A stretch of 64,000 nucleotides of DNA from NCBI GenBank assembly GCA_964439395.1, contig CAYTNV010000001.1, positions 234,620 through 298,619 on the forward strand. The letters run 5' to 3'. The first letter of the stretch is position 1. Each line of letters starts with the position of its first letter. This stretch comes from JAUUSJ01 sp964439395 (lineage in GTDB: Bacteria > Bacillota > Clostridia > Lachnospirales > Lachnospiraceae). The notes under the pieces were generated by a model. The model ran no database searches. It was not told where the DNA came from and worked only from the letters and a program-made list of their open reading frames with translations. Positions 53,288 to 60,516 of this stretch are shown in pieces. Position numbers and translations under genes: made by a program.

Positions 53288-53815
53288 ATGAGTAAAAAAA
53301 TGATAGTGTGGGATTTTATAGCGGCAATATTGATTATTATTGAAATAATTGTAGTTAATTTAATAATGAAAAAAATTGGAATGATAGCATACATATTACT
53401 AGACGCTTTGGCAATTGCCGCGATACTATTTGTAGTGAACTATATTTCTCATAAGATGAGTAAAAAAGGAAATATGAAAACTAGTATATTAAATTCAATT
53501 ATTCTTGTATTGGTATATTTGACCATTAGTGCAGGATATGGAAAAATATCATATGGGATTCAGGCGAATCAGAATTTGAATATGATGTCCATGTCGGAAA
53601 ATCAAATTCAGCTTATCTATCCTTATGAGCTTGCTTTAGGGCAAGCTCTTTTTATTGGAGAAAATAGATTCCAAGTTGAGCAAAACCAAAGCACAGAGCA
53701 ACAGGCAGGGGAGGCTTTCAAGGAAAGACGAAGTCTGAGAGTAAATGGTTACGCCTATCCATTTATTAGTGAGTGGGTATTAGAGCAGACATTGTCATAT
53801 CTCGCAGAGTTTTGA
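53288..53815 (+). CDS. Small membrane-anchored protein, unknown function
   Basis: A 175-residue protein starting at ATG 53288 with GGGAGGGTG just upstream. Two or three hydrophobic helices (about 6-60 and 73-92) are followed by a soluble Gln/Glu/Ser-rich domain that ends in WVLEQTLSYLAEF. I do not recognise a family. Its last 190 bases exist as a damaged second copy at 44253-44336, on the far side of locus A. That means this gene or its 3' end was part of the event that created the locus. Confidence 0.65.
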   Translation: MSKKMIVWDFIAAILIIIEIIVVNLIMKKIGMIAYILLDALAIAAILFVVNYISHKMSKKGNMKTSILNSIILVLVYLTISAGYGKISYGIQANQNLNMMSMSENQIQLIYPYELALGQALFIGENRFQVEQNQSTEQQAGEAFKERRSLRVNGYAYPFISEWVLEQTLSYLAEF

Positions 53816-53881
53816 AAATTGAAAAAATAAGCCCAAAATTACAGATGAATACTTGAAAATAGTTGTTTTTTTGAATTCTGA

Positions 53882-53910
53882 TTGATAAGATAGCTTTTCC
53901 TTGTTATAAT
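53882..53910 (+). promoter_or_regulatory. Promoter of the agrA/agrC-like genes
   Basis: TTGATA at 53882, 17-base spacer, TATAAT at 53905; transcripts would start about 100 bases before the regulator gene. Confidence 0.75.
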
Positions 53911-54024
53911 TAACAGTATAAAATTAATGTCGTTCTGTTTTGAATAGAGATTATGCAGTTTTTTAGTATAGGAAACGACTAATTAATCAAAATTAGTATT
54001 CAGAGTGTGAAAGTGGAGAGAGAA

Positions 54025-54729
54025 ATGTATTATGTAGGAATTTGTGATGACGGGCAAAACATCTGTTCTGGTATAGAAAATATGGTAATGAAATATGCAA
54101 AAGAAAGATCGATTAAGATGGAAATCGAGACTTGGTATACAGGAGAAAGTCTTTGGGAGTATTTAAAAAATGGGAATCCAGTTGATATATTGTTTTTGGA
54201 CATTGAATTGTTTGAATTGAGTGGAATTCAAGTAGGAACATTGATACGAAATTGCTTAAACGACAGACAAATGCAAATTATTTATATATCGGGAAAAAAT
54301 TCTTATGCGCAGGAATTATTTAAGACACAGCCGATGGATTTTTTAATTAAGCCAATTAGTTCGCAAAACATAGGAGAGACATTGGATTTGGCAATAGAAA
54401 TACTTGATAAAAATAATAAAAAATTTCAATTTCAAAATGGAAAAGAGCACTATTATATTCCGTTTGGGGAGATTATGTATTTCACAAGTCAAGGAAGAAA
54501 GATAGTTATGGTATGCATAAATGGAGAAAAAAGTTTTTATGGAAAGCTCAAAAAAATTGTACAAGATTTACCGCTATATTTTATAACAATTCATCAGTCA
54601 TATATTGTTAATCCAAGGTTTATAGCACGGTATACATATGAAACGGTTGAATTAATAGATGGAACAGTATTAACAATCAGCAAGATAAATAGAAAAAAAG
54701 TTAGAGAGCAATTATTGCAAGAGGGATAG
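54025..54729 (+). CDS. agrA: AgrA-like LytTR response regulator
   Basis: A 234-residue regulator. Start ATG 54025 is preferred because GTGGAGAG lies seven bases upstream; the in-frame GTG at 54007 has no site. Receiver domain: acidic pair in GICDDGQ, phospho-acceptor Asp in ILFLDIELFELSG, Lys in LIKPIS. The C-terminal half is a LytTR DNA-binding domain (YYIPFGEIMYFTSQGRKIVM, FITIHQSYIVNPRFI). LytTR proteins bind pairs of short direct repeats about two helical turns apart; such a pair lies upstream of agrD at 56110-56144. It is followed by the kinase gene after three bases. Confidence 0.88.
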   Translation: MYYVGICDDGQNICSGIENMVMKYAKERSIKMEIETWYTGESLWEYLKNGNPVDILFLDIELFELSGIQVGTLIRNCLNDRQMQIIYISGKNSYAQELFKTQPMDFLIKPISSQNIGETLDLAIEILDKNNKKFQFQNGKEHYYIPFGEIMYFTSQGRKIVMVCINGEKSFYGKLKKIVQDLPLYFITIHQSYIVNPRFIARYTYETVELIDGTVLTISKINRKKVREQLLQEG

Positions 54730-54732
54730 AAG

Positions 54733-55982
54733 ATGATAAATTTACTAGTTTGTGCTGTGACGAATTTATTTCGTATTTATCTTATACGGCGATTTATACA
54801 GATATTTTGTCCAGATACTCAGATAGAGAAAAAAAAGAATTCCTATTTTATGGCGGATTCTTTCTCATTAATACAGGATTATATTGGATATTTCATTTTA
54901 CCTGGATGAATCTTATAAGTAATATATTAGGAATAGGTATGCTTGTCTATTTGCGGACAAAGTCTTTTAAAAAGATTTTGTTTGTTACTTTAGCTATTTA
55001 TATTATTAATATGGGCTGTGATGTTATTACTGTAATAGTGTTTGTGAATTATGAATCAGGAAAAGATTTCAATCAGTTATATGAGATAATAACCTGTTTT
55101 TTATTTTTTGTATGCGCAGTATTGACAGAGAGGATTATAAATGATCAAACGGAAAGTGATACGATACAAAACTTACCATTGATTTTGGTTCCGATGAGCA
55201 GCATTATGATGTTAGATTTTTTGATAAGGGATAAGGCGTATACTCATATTACGATAGTGGTAGCAGCTATTGGTTTTTTACTTATTAATTTTCTTGTTTT
55301 TTATCTATACAATATGCTCGTAAAAACGGTATCTCAAAAATATGAAAACGATATGATTCGAAAGGAATTGCAGGCATATTCTAATCAAATGAAGATTATT
55401 TTGCAGACAGAAGAAAAAGTGAAAACCTTGCGGCATGATATGAAACACCATATGAATGAGTTAAAATTATTGGCTGTAAAAAAAGATACGGATAGTATCC
55501 AAAACTATATTGATTCCATGGAGGAATTTATAGAAAATCCAAATGAGATTATTTCATCAGGAAATTTAGAGATAGATAGTATTTTAAATTTTTTGATTCA
55601 AAGAGCAAGAGAACAATTGCGAACTGTCACAGTAAAAGTCAAATTGCCAGAGGAAATGAGACATTCATTTGATATTAATATTATTATAGGTAACTTATTA
55701 GAAAATGCGATAGAAGCTGCAAGTCAGACAGAAGAAAAAATATTAGATGTATTGATAGAGTTTAAACAGGGCGTTTTGAAACTTGAGATAAAGAATAGTT
55801 TTACTGGCGAGATTAAAAAAAATCAGAAAGGATTCATTACTACAAAGGAGAGAAAAGAATTACATGGAATTGGCTTACAAAGCGTGAAAAAGATAGTACA
55901 AAAATACAATGGTGTTTTAATTACATCGATATCAGAAAATATATTTTGTGTAAAATTAATCATATATCTAATGGAAGAGTGA
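54733..55982 (+). CDS. agrC: AgrC-like GHKL sensor kinase, frameshifted near the N-terminus
   Basis: ATG 54733 opens MINLLVCAVTNLFRIYLIRRF, the expected first membrane helix of an AgrC-type kinase. Reading then runs into a run of eight A (54829-54836) and dead-ends shortly after. The next frame continues as EFLFYGGFFLINTG and encodes the remaining helices and the cytoplasmic kinase: His in LRHDMKHHMNEL, N box in GNLLENAIEAA and a short GHKL G-box to residue 410. Nine A would join both. So the kinase is off in this sequence unless slippage corrects it. The same frame also offers ATG 54750, but the residues there do not look like protein. Confidence 0.8.
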
Positions 55983-56018
55983 GTTCGTAAAAGAATATAA
56001 AATACTGTAAGTAATTAT

Positions 56019-56080
56019 AGCTCTACGTATATACCAATAAACGGAAAGTGAATTTTATGGTATATACGTATAGCTTTTTT
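56019..56080 (+). terminator. Strong terminator after agrA/agrC
   Basis: AGCTCTACGTATATACCA pairs with TGGTATATACGTATAGCT (18 pairs, one mismatch), loop of 21 bases, then TTTTTT. Confidence 0.9.
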
Positions 56081-56109
56081 GTATGTTAAAGAAGTTCTAA
56101 GAGAATCCT

Positions 56110-56144
56110 CCTAATTTTGACAGAAATATAGCCTAATTTTGACA
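56110..56144 (+). promoter_or_regulatory. Direct repeats upstream of agrD, candidate LytTR regulator site
   Basis: CCTAATTTTGACA occurs at 56110 and again at 56132, a period of 22 bases (two helical turns). The pair ends 36 bases before the -35 box of the agrD promoter, the geometry used by AgrA/ComE-type regulators. Confidence 0.6.
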
Positions 56145-56180
56145 TGGATCCGCAGAGAGTCCTTTTTTGTGATAAAATAA

Positions 56181-56209
56181 TTGACACAATAATATATCTT
56201 AAATGTTAT
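56181..56209 (+). promoter_or_regulatory. agrD-agrB promoter
   Basis: TTGACA at 56181, 17-base spacer, TGTTAT at 56204. The transcript start would be about 85 bases before agrD. Confidence 0.65.
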
Positions 56210-56300
56210 ATTTTTAGGCGATTATGAAATTTAATAATTGGAACCCAGATGATATTTAATTATTTAGAGTATAATCTTATTTGAAAGAGGGACAAGAGAA

Positions 56301-56450
56301 GTGAAAAGAAAAAGTATTATTTTAAGTATTGAAAAAATGGTTGCCACTATGGCTAAAAAGGCAGCGATAGTTGAAGCAAATACCGCATGTCCATATTTTG
56401 GATATCAGGAAAAAGAAAAAAAGAGTATTAAAAGATTAAGGAAATTTTAA
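56301..56450 (+). CDS. agrD: AgrD-like autoinducing-peptide precursor
   Basis: A 49-residue peptide starting at GTG 56301 after GAAAGAGGG. It has the three AgrD parts: an amphipathic N-terminal leader, a central core ANTACPYFGY with the Cys that forms the thiolactone, and a charged C-terminal recognition tail QEKEKKSIKRLRKF. The ring would most simply be Cys-Pro-Tyr-Phe-Gly or one residue longer; the exact ends are not deducible. AgrB, encoded two bases downstream, would cut the tail and cyclise it. The product should activate the AgrC-like kinase upstream. Confidence 0.88.
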   Translation: MKRKSIILSIEKMVATMAKKAAIVEANTACPYFGYQEKEKKSIKRLRKF

Positions 56451-56452
56451 AA

Positions 56453-57064
56453 TTGAAAATAGAAATTGTACAGAAGCTATTAAAAAATGGAATCATAACA
56501 GAGGAAGAGGCGGATATTGTAGAATATGGATTGAGAAATATGTTACATAATCTGGTAGGGCTCTTTATCACTTTAATGATAGGTTGGATTTTTGGAAACT
56601 TAAAAGAAGGAGTTATTTTATTGTTTTTGATATTTCCACTAAGAAAATATGCTGGAGGATTTCATGCCAATACAAGGAAGGGATGTTTGATTTCCTCTAC
56701 ATGTTTATTAATAATATTTTTTGAAATTTTCTTTAAAATCAAATGGACATCAGAAGAGTGTGTATTTTTATCAATAATTTTCTTTTTTATTATTTGGGCA
56801 TTAGTGCCTGTAGAAAATCCCAATAAACAGTTAGATGATTTAGAACATAAGGTATATGGAAGACGAGCTAAAACTATTTTGATTGTAGAGTTAGTTTTGT
56901 TAGGAATGTCACTGTTATTAAGGTGGAAGCAATTAATGATAGCTATAACGATGAATTTTTGTATGGTAGGGGTTATCTTGACAGCAGGAGTGATTAAACT
57001 TAGATATTATTACAAGAAGAGAAAGGAATATACTAGAAAATGTAAAAATAGTTTTCATTTATAA
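56453..57064 (+). CDS. agrB: AgrB-like peptide-processing membrane protease
   Basis: A 203-residue membrane Cys protease. The conserved RKYAGGFHANT with catalytic His is near residue 67, and the partner Cys is the conserved position about seven to ten residues later (KGCLIS). Several hydrophobic helices and a PVENPNKQL segment typical of AgrB follow. TTG 56453 is the start, with AAGGAAA upstream in the end of agrD. It removes the AgrD tail and forms the cyclic thiolactone. Confidence 0.92.
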   Translation: MKIEIVQKLLKNGIITEEEADIVEYGLRNMLHNLVGLFITLMIGWIFGNLKEGVILLFLIFPLRKYAGGFHANTRKGCLISSTCLLIIFFEIFFKIKWTSEECVFLSIIFFFIIWALVPVENPNKQLDDLEHKVYGRRAKTILIVELVLLGMSLLLRWKQLMIAITMNFCMVGVILTAGVIKLRYYYKKRKEYTRKCKNSFHL

Positions 57065-57577
57065 TATTCAGAACGATAGTAAAATTTCTGATTCCTAATA
57101 TTGTAGTAGAAAAGACATGAAAGATTTCGTTTGTAAGAAATATTATATATTGGGCTAAAATTATAGCAGGTGTATTATATTTGGTAGACAAGCTGATTAT
57201 TGAGAATGTTATTACAGAAGTATAATTGTAATAGGATATATACAGAAAATTTTGAAACAAAAAGATAGATGACTTGATGATTTCTTGGTATTAGATAATA
57301 ATCAGTTCCTGTTGTTTTTGATTTATAGGCTTTGTTGATATAATTATCATTATGATTTGATTGTTTCTATATGTTTCATCTGGTGGTCATCGGGAAACGT
57401 CAGACATGATAATTATTTATAGATAACATCTGATGAAGAAATAACTACTTCTTTTGTTATCTGTCACATAGAAACTTATTAACTGAATAGTTATCTTTAA
57501 CTATACCATTATTATACTAGAAGGAAGTTGCGTCATAGCAAATATTCTTATTTTAGGAAAGGAAAAAGTGATGAAGG
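57065..57577. other. 513-base regulatory/decayed region before the CXXX operon
   Basis: No intact gene. A short hydrophobic frame at about 57130-57225 (KIIAGVLYLVDKLIIENV) looks like a protein fragment without a start. Nearer the operon, AGATAAC at 57421 pairs with GTTATCT at 57456. Two TTAACT half-sites (57479 and 57497) stand just before a candidate -10 box TATACT at 57513, which lacks a good -35 box, as expected for an activator-dependent promoter. Confidence 0.45.
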
Positions 57578-59074
57578 ATGAGTAACAGTAATTATTTAAT
57601 GGGAACGGGAATTAGTCAATGGAAGGATGGAAAAGCCTATGAAGTTACATTTATTGTAACGGAGGATTGTAATTTAAGATGTTCTTATTGTTATCAAGTT
57701 CATAAAAATAATAAACATAGAATGACATTTGAAATTGCAAAGAAAGCGGTTGATTATTTATTAGAGAATTATCAGATGTTTGATGCAGAAGCAGTAATAT
57801 GGGATTTTATTGGTGGAGAACCTTTATTAGAAATTGATTTGATAGATCAAATAATGGATTACATAAAAATCAAAACATATAAAATGGGGCATAAATGGGC
57901 TAAAAATTATCGAATTAATATTGGTACTAATGGAACATTATATAGCAATCTCAAAGTACAAAAATTCATTAAAAAGAATAATGGAAAACTGAGTATAGGA
58001 ATAACCATTGATGGAACAAGAAGGAAGCACGATATGCATAGAGTTTACCAAAATGGTAAAGGTTCATATGATGATGTTTGTAAAAATTTACCACAATGGT
58101 TGAAAGATTTTCCTGATTCAACCACGAAGGTGACTTTTGGAAGTGAAGATTTGGTGTATTTAAAAGAAAGTATTATTCATTTATGGGAGAAAGGACTTTC
58201 CATTATTCCAGCAAATGTTGTGTTTGAAGATGTATGGAAAGAAGGAGATGATGATATATTTGAAGTTCAGTTACGAGAACTAGCAGATTATATTATTGAT
58301 AATGAATTATGGAATAAAGTTAATTGTACATTGTTTGATGATCGAATTGGTATGCCAAATGATAGTACTACGATTAATTCTAACTATTGTGGAACTGGAA
58401 GAATGTTAGCGATTGATGCACAAGGCAATTTTTATCCATGTTTACGTTTTTCAGATTTTACACTTTGTGAGAAAAATGGGATTCCAATTGGTAATATTGA
58501 AACTGGTATTGAACAGGATAAAGTCAGACCTTTTTTAACATTATCTACTAAAGCAATAAGTAGTGATGAATGTTTAGAATGTGAAATTGCGAGTGGGTGT
58601 GGATGGTGTCAAGGATGTAATTACGATTGTGCTACACAGGATACAATTTATACTCGAGTGACATATATTTGTAAAATGCATAAAGCTAGAATTCGAGCTA
58701 ATAATTATTATTGGGATAGATTAAGAAGAGAAAAAGGAATTGATAGAGAATATCCGTTGCGAAATAAAAAAAATTTGTATTTTATTATGAGTGATGATGC
58801 AGTAGAGTGTTGCAATTATTTATCAAATAATAATACAGAAATGGTTATGAATGAAGAAATTGCTCAAAAAGGACTAGAGTTTTGTGAAAAGAATTTTTTT
58901 AAACCAATTATTTTAAATTCAAGGACACAAGCTAATATATTAGATCTAGATAAATTGTCTATGGTATCAAGAATCGAATTATGTCAAAAAGATATCCAGT
59001 TACCATATACGAATTATGATAAATATGTCGTTATTGATCCTAAAGAGATAGTAGAATTTGGGGGAATGAAATAG
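57578..59074 (+). CDS. Radical SAM peptide maturase, CXXX-repeat type, with start of a fused maturase domain
   Basis: A 498-residue protein. Residues 1-395: radical SAM domain with CNLRCSYC (CX3CX2C, about 32-39) and GGEPLLE, then a SPASM domain with NYCGTGRMLAIDAQGNFYPC and CLECEIASGCGWCQGCNYDC. This matches the family of maturases for CXXX-repeat peptides. From about residue 405 (KNLYFIMSDDAVECC) a second domain begins that resembles the N-terminus of the separate CXXX repeat peptide maturase family. It stops at a TAG after GGMK, and the next frame continues seamlessly. One more G in the GGGGG run at 59060-59064 would fuse both into one protein of about 720 residues. ATG 57578 follows GGAAAGGAAAA. 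Confidence 0.88.
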   Translation: MSNSNYLMGTGISQWKDGKAYEVTFIVTEDCNLRCSYCYQVHKNNKHRMTFEIAKKAVDYLLENYQMFDAEAVIWDFIGGEPLLEIDLIDQIMDYIKIKTYKMGHKWAKNYRINIGTNGTLYSNLKVQKFIKKNNGKLSIGITIDGTRRKHDMHRVYQNGKGSYDDVCKNLPQWLKDFPDSTTKVTFGSEDLVYLKESIIHLWEKGLSIIPANVVFEDVWKEGDDDIFEVQLRELADYIIDNELWNKVNCTLFDDRIGMPNDSTTINSNYCGTGRMLAIDAQGNFYPCLRFSDFTLCEKNGIPIGNIETGIEQDKVRPFLTLSTKAISSDECLECEIASGCGWCQGCNYDCATQDTIYTRVTYICKMHKARIRANNYYWDRLRREKGIDREYPLRNKKNLYFIMSDDAVECCNYLSNNNTEMVMNEEIAQKGLEFCEKNFFKPIILNSRTQANILDLDKLSMVSRIELCQKDIQLPYTNYDKYVVIDPKEIVEFGGMK

Positions 59075-59133
59075 TTGTTTTAAATATTTGTGAAGATTCT
59101 CTTTCTAATTTAGCTAAAATAGTTAGTGATTTA

Positions 59134-59739
59134 TTGCCACTTTGTGAAAGAATAAATATTACATTTAAATTTGATTTTCAAGAAATGTTTTTGGATATTT
59201 ATAAAAAACAATTGGAATTGATTGCAGAAGAAATAGTTTCATATATTAAACGGAAAGAATTTAAGGAAGTGAATGTATTGACTGATCGTTTATTTATCAA
59301 TGAAATGAATAATTGTAATTGTGGAGTTAATAATTACGCATTAGCACCAAATGGAAAATTATATATTTGTCCAGCTTTTTATTTTAATAATCCAGAAGAT
59401 TATGTAGGCGATATTGAAAATGGAATTCTAAATTATAAGCTGAAGAATATGCTAAGTTTATCCAATGCACCTTTATGTAAAAGATGTGATGCATATCAGT
59501 GTAATAGATGTGTTTTGTCAAATAAAAAAAATACACGAGAATTTAATACTCCTGGGACTGTACAATGTATAAAAAGCCATATTGAGAGAAATGTATCTAT
59601 GAATTTGAATCAAATTTTACGCAAAGAGGGAATTAGATATGGGAAAGATATTGATATTAAACCAATTAATTATTCTGACCCAATGGAACTCATTATTGAT
59701 GAACTTCAATGTAATCCATACGCAAGACACTACTGTTAA
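59134..59739 (+). CDS. CXXX repeat peptide maturase, C-terminal part
   Basis: 201 residues from TTG 59134, though the frame is open from 59044 and has no good start or ribosome site, so it is probably the continuation of the preceding protein. Its C-terminal half has a SPASM-like Cys pattern: NCNCGVNNYALAPNGKLYICP, CKRCDAYQCNRCV and NTPGTVQCIKSHIERN, which I recognise from CXXX-repeat maturases. It lacks a radical SAM motif of its own. It would act together with the upstream enzyme on the Cys-rich precursors downstream. Confidence 0.8.
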   Translation: MPLCERINITFKFDFQEMFLDIYKKQLELIAEEIVSYIKRKEFKEVNVLTDRLFINEMNNCNCGVNNYALAPNGKLYICPAFYFNNPEDYVGDIENGILNYKLKNMLSLSNAPLCKRCDAYQCNRCVLSNKKNTREFNTPGTVQCIKSHIERNVSMNLNQILRKEGIRYGKDIDIKPINYSDPMELIIDELQCNPYARHYC

Positions 59740-59753
59740 AAATGGAGGTAAAT

Positions 59754-60044
59754 ATGAACACAATAGTAATAATAAGTGAAAAAGAAAATGAAAGAATGAT
59801 AGATATTATAGAAGAAATGAATGCTCTTAAAGTTTTAATACAGACTTTAGCTTCCGATGATGAACTTTATCGTGAAAATTCAGAATTGTATGAACGAATA
59901 AAGAGCGATTTAAAGAATACTATGTCTACATATCGTATTGCATGGCATGAAATTATTGAGAAATATCAGCTTGATTCAGAAAAAGGAGATAATTATGTTC
60001 TTAATTTTAACGATCGAAGTATTCATTATATAGAGAATCAATAA
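59754..60044 (+). CDS. CXXX repeat peptide modification system accessory protein
   Basis: A 96-residue helical, acidic protein starting at ATG 59754 with GGAGGT five bases upstream; the in-frame ATG at 59742 overlaps that site. Sequence NTIVIISEKENERMIDIIEE, then a long helix pair with no Cys. Size and position between maturase and precursors match the small accessory protein of CXXX-repeat systems, whose role (perhaps leader binding) is not established. Confidence 0.7.
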   Translation: MNTIVIISEKENERMIDIIEEMNALKVLIQTLASDDELYRENSELYERIKSDLKNTMSTYRIAWHEIIEKYQLDSEKGDNYVLNFNDRSIHYIENQ

Positions 60045-60113
60045 TTTAGAGATTATGGATATAAGGTGGAAACACTTGAAGTCTTAACTAATTATAAAAA
60101 GGATGGTGATATT

Positions 60114-60263
60114 ATGCAATTAAGTTCGATGATGAATTCGACCAATATACAAGCAAGATGGTGTCCATGCCAGGGAACCTGTGGATTTACTTGTGCAAAA
60201 CAATGTACTGGATGTGACGTTACTTGTACAGGTACCTGTATGGGTAAGACCGTGAATTATTAG
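60114..60263 (+). CDS. CXXX-repeat RiPP precursor 1
   Basis: A 49-residue precursor. Leader MQLSSMMNSTNIQAR, then RWCPCQGTCGFTCAKQC and TGCDVTCTGTC, tail MGKTVNY. Eight Cys, most spaced as CXXX repeats (QGT, GFT, AKQ, DVT, TGT between Cys). The start at ATG 60114 has AAGGATGG upstream; 16 in-frame codons before it lack a site. It shares LSSM and RWCPCQG with the second precursor. Predicted to be cross-linked by the upstream radical SAM maturase. Confidence 0.9.
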   Translation: MQLSSMMNSTNIQARWCPCQGTCGFTCAKQCTGCDVTCTGTCMGKTVNY

Positions 60264-60280
60264 AGAGGAAGGGATGTAAA

Positions 60281-60409
60281 ATGAAATTATCTTCTATGGG
60301 ATATTCTTCTTCCGTACAGCCAAGATGGTGTCCATGTCAGGGTGGATGTACAGGCTGTAAGGGGCAGTGTACAGGCTGTGTAGGCTGTATGATTACAAGT
60401 AAGCTGTAG
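60281..60409 (+). CDS. CXXX-repeat RiPP precursor 2
   Basis: A 42-residue peptide starting at ATG 60281 after GAGAGGAAGGG. Leader MKLSSMGYSSSVQPR, core RWCPCQGGCTGCKGQC then TGCVGCMITSKL. Seven Cys, with both CXXX and CXX spacings, and no aromatic residue after the Trp. The conserved leader motif LSSM and RWCPCQG shows that the same maturase acts on both precursors, while the ring pattern should differ. Confidence 0.88.
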   Translation: MKLSSMGYSSSVQPRWCPCQGGCTGCKGQCTGCVGCMITSKL

Positions 60410-60456
60410 GATTATTATACATGTGTTAAGATATAATATATTCATAATCTAATTTT

Positions 60457-60490
60457 GGGGTGGTGATATATTTTTATGTCTCCTCCCCCC
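60457..60490 (+). terminator. Imperfect GC hairpin after the precursor genes
   Basis: GGGGTGGTGA pairs with TCTCCTCCCC with two mismatches, followed by CCTTAATTT. Possible partial terminator that keeps precursor mRNA in excess over exporter mRNA. Confidence 0.4.
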
Positions 60491-60516
60491 TTAATTTATT
60501 GAAAGAAGTGAAATGA

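Noticed and set aside
54750..54840. Start of the AgrC-like kinase at ATG 54750
   Set aside because: Residues from this start do not resemble a membrane helix, while the frame from 54733 encodes the expected first helix; a frameshift explains the data better.
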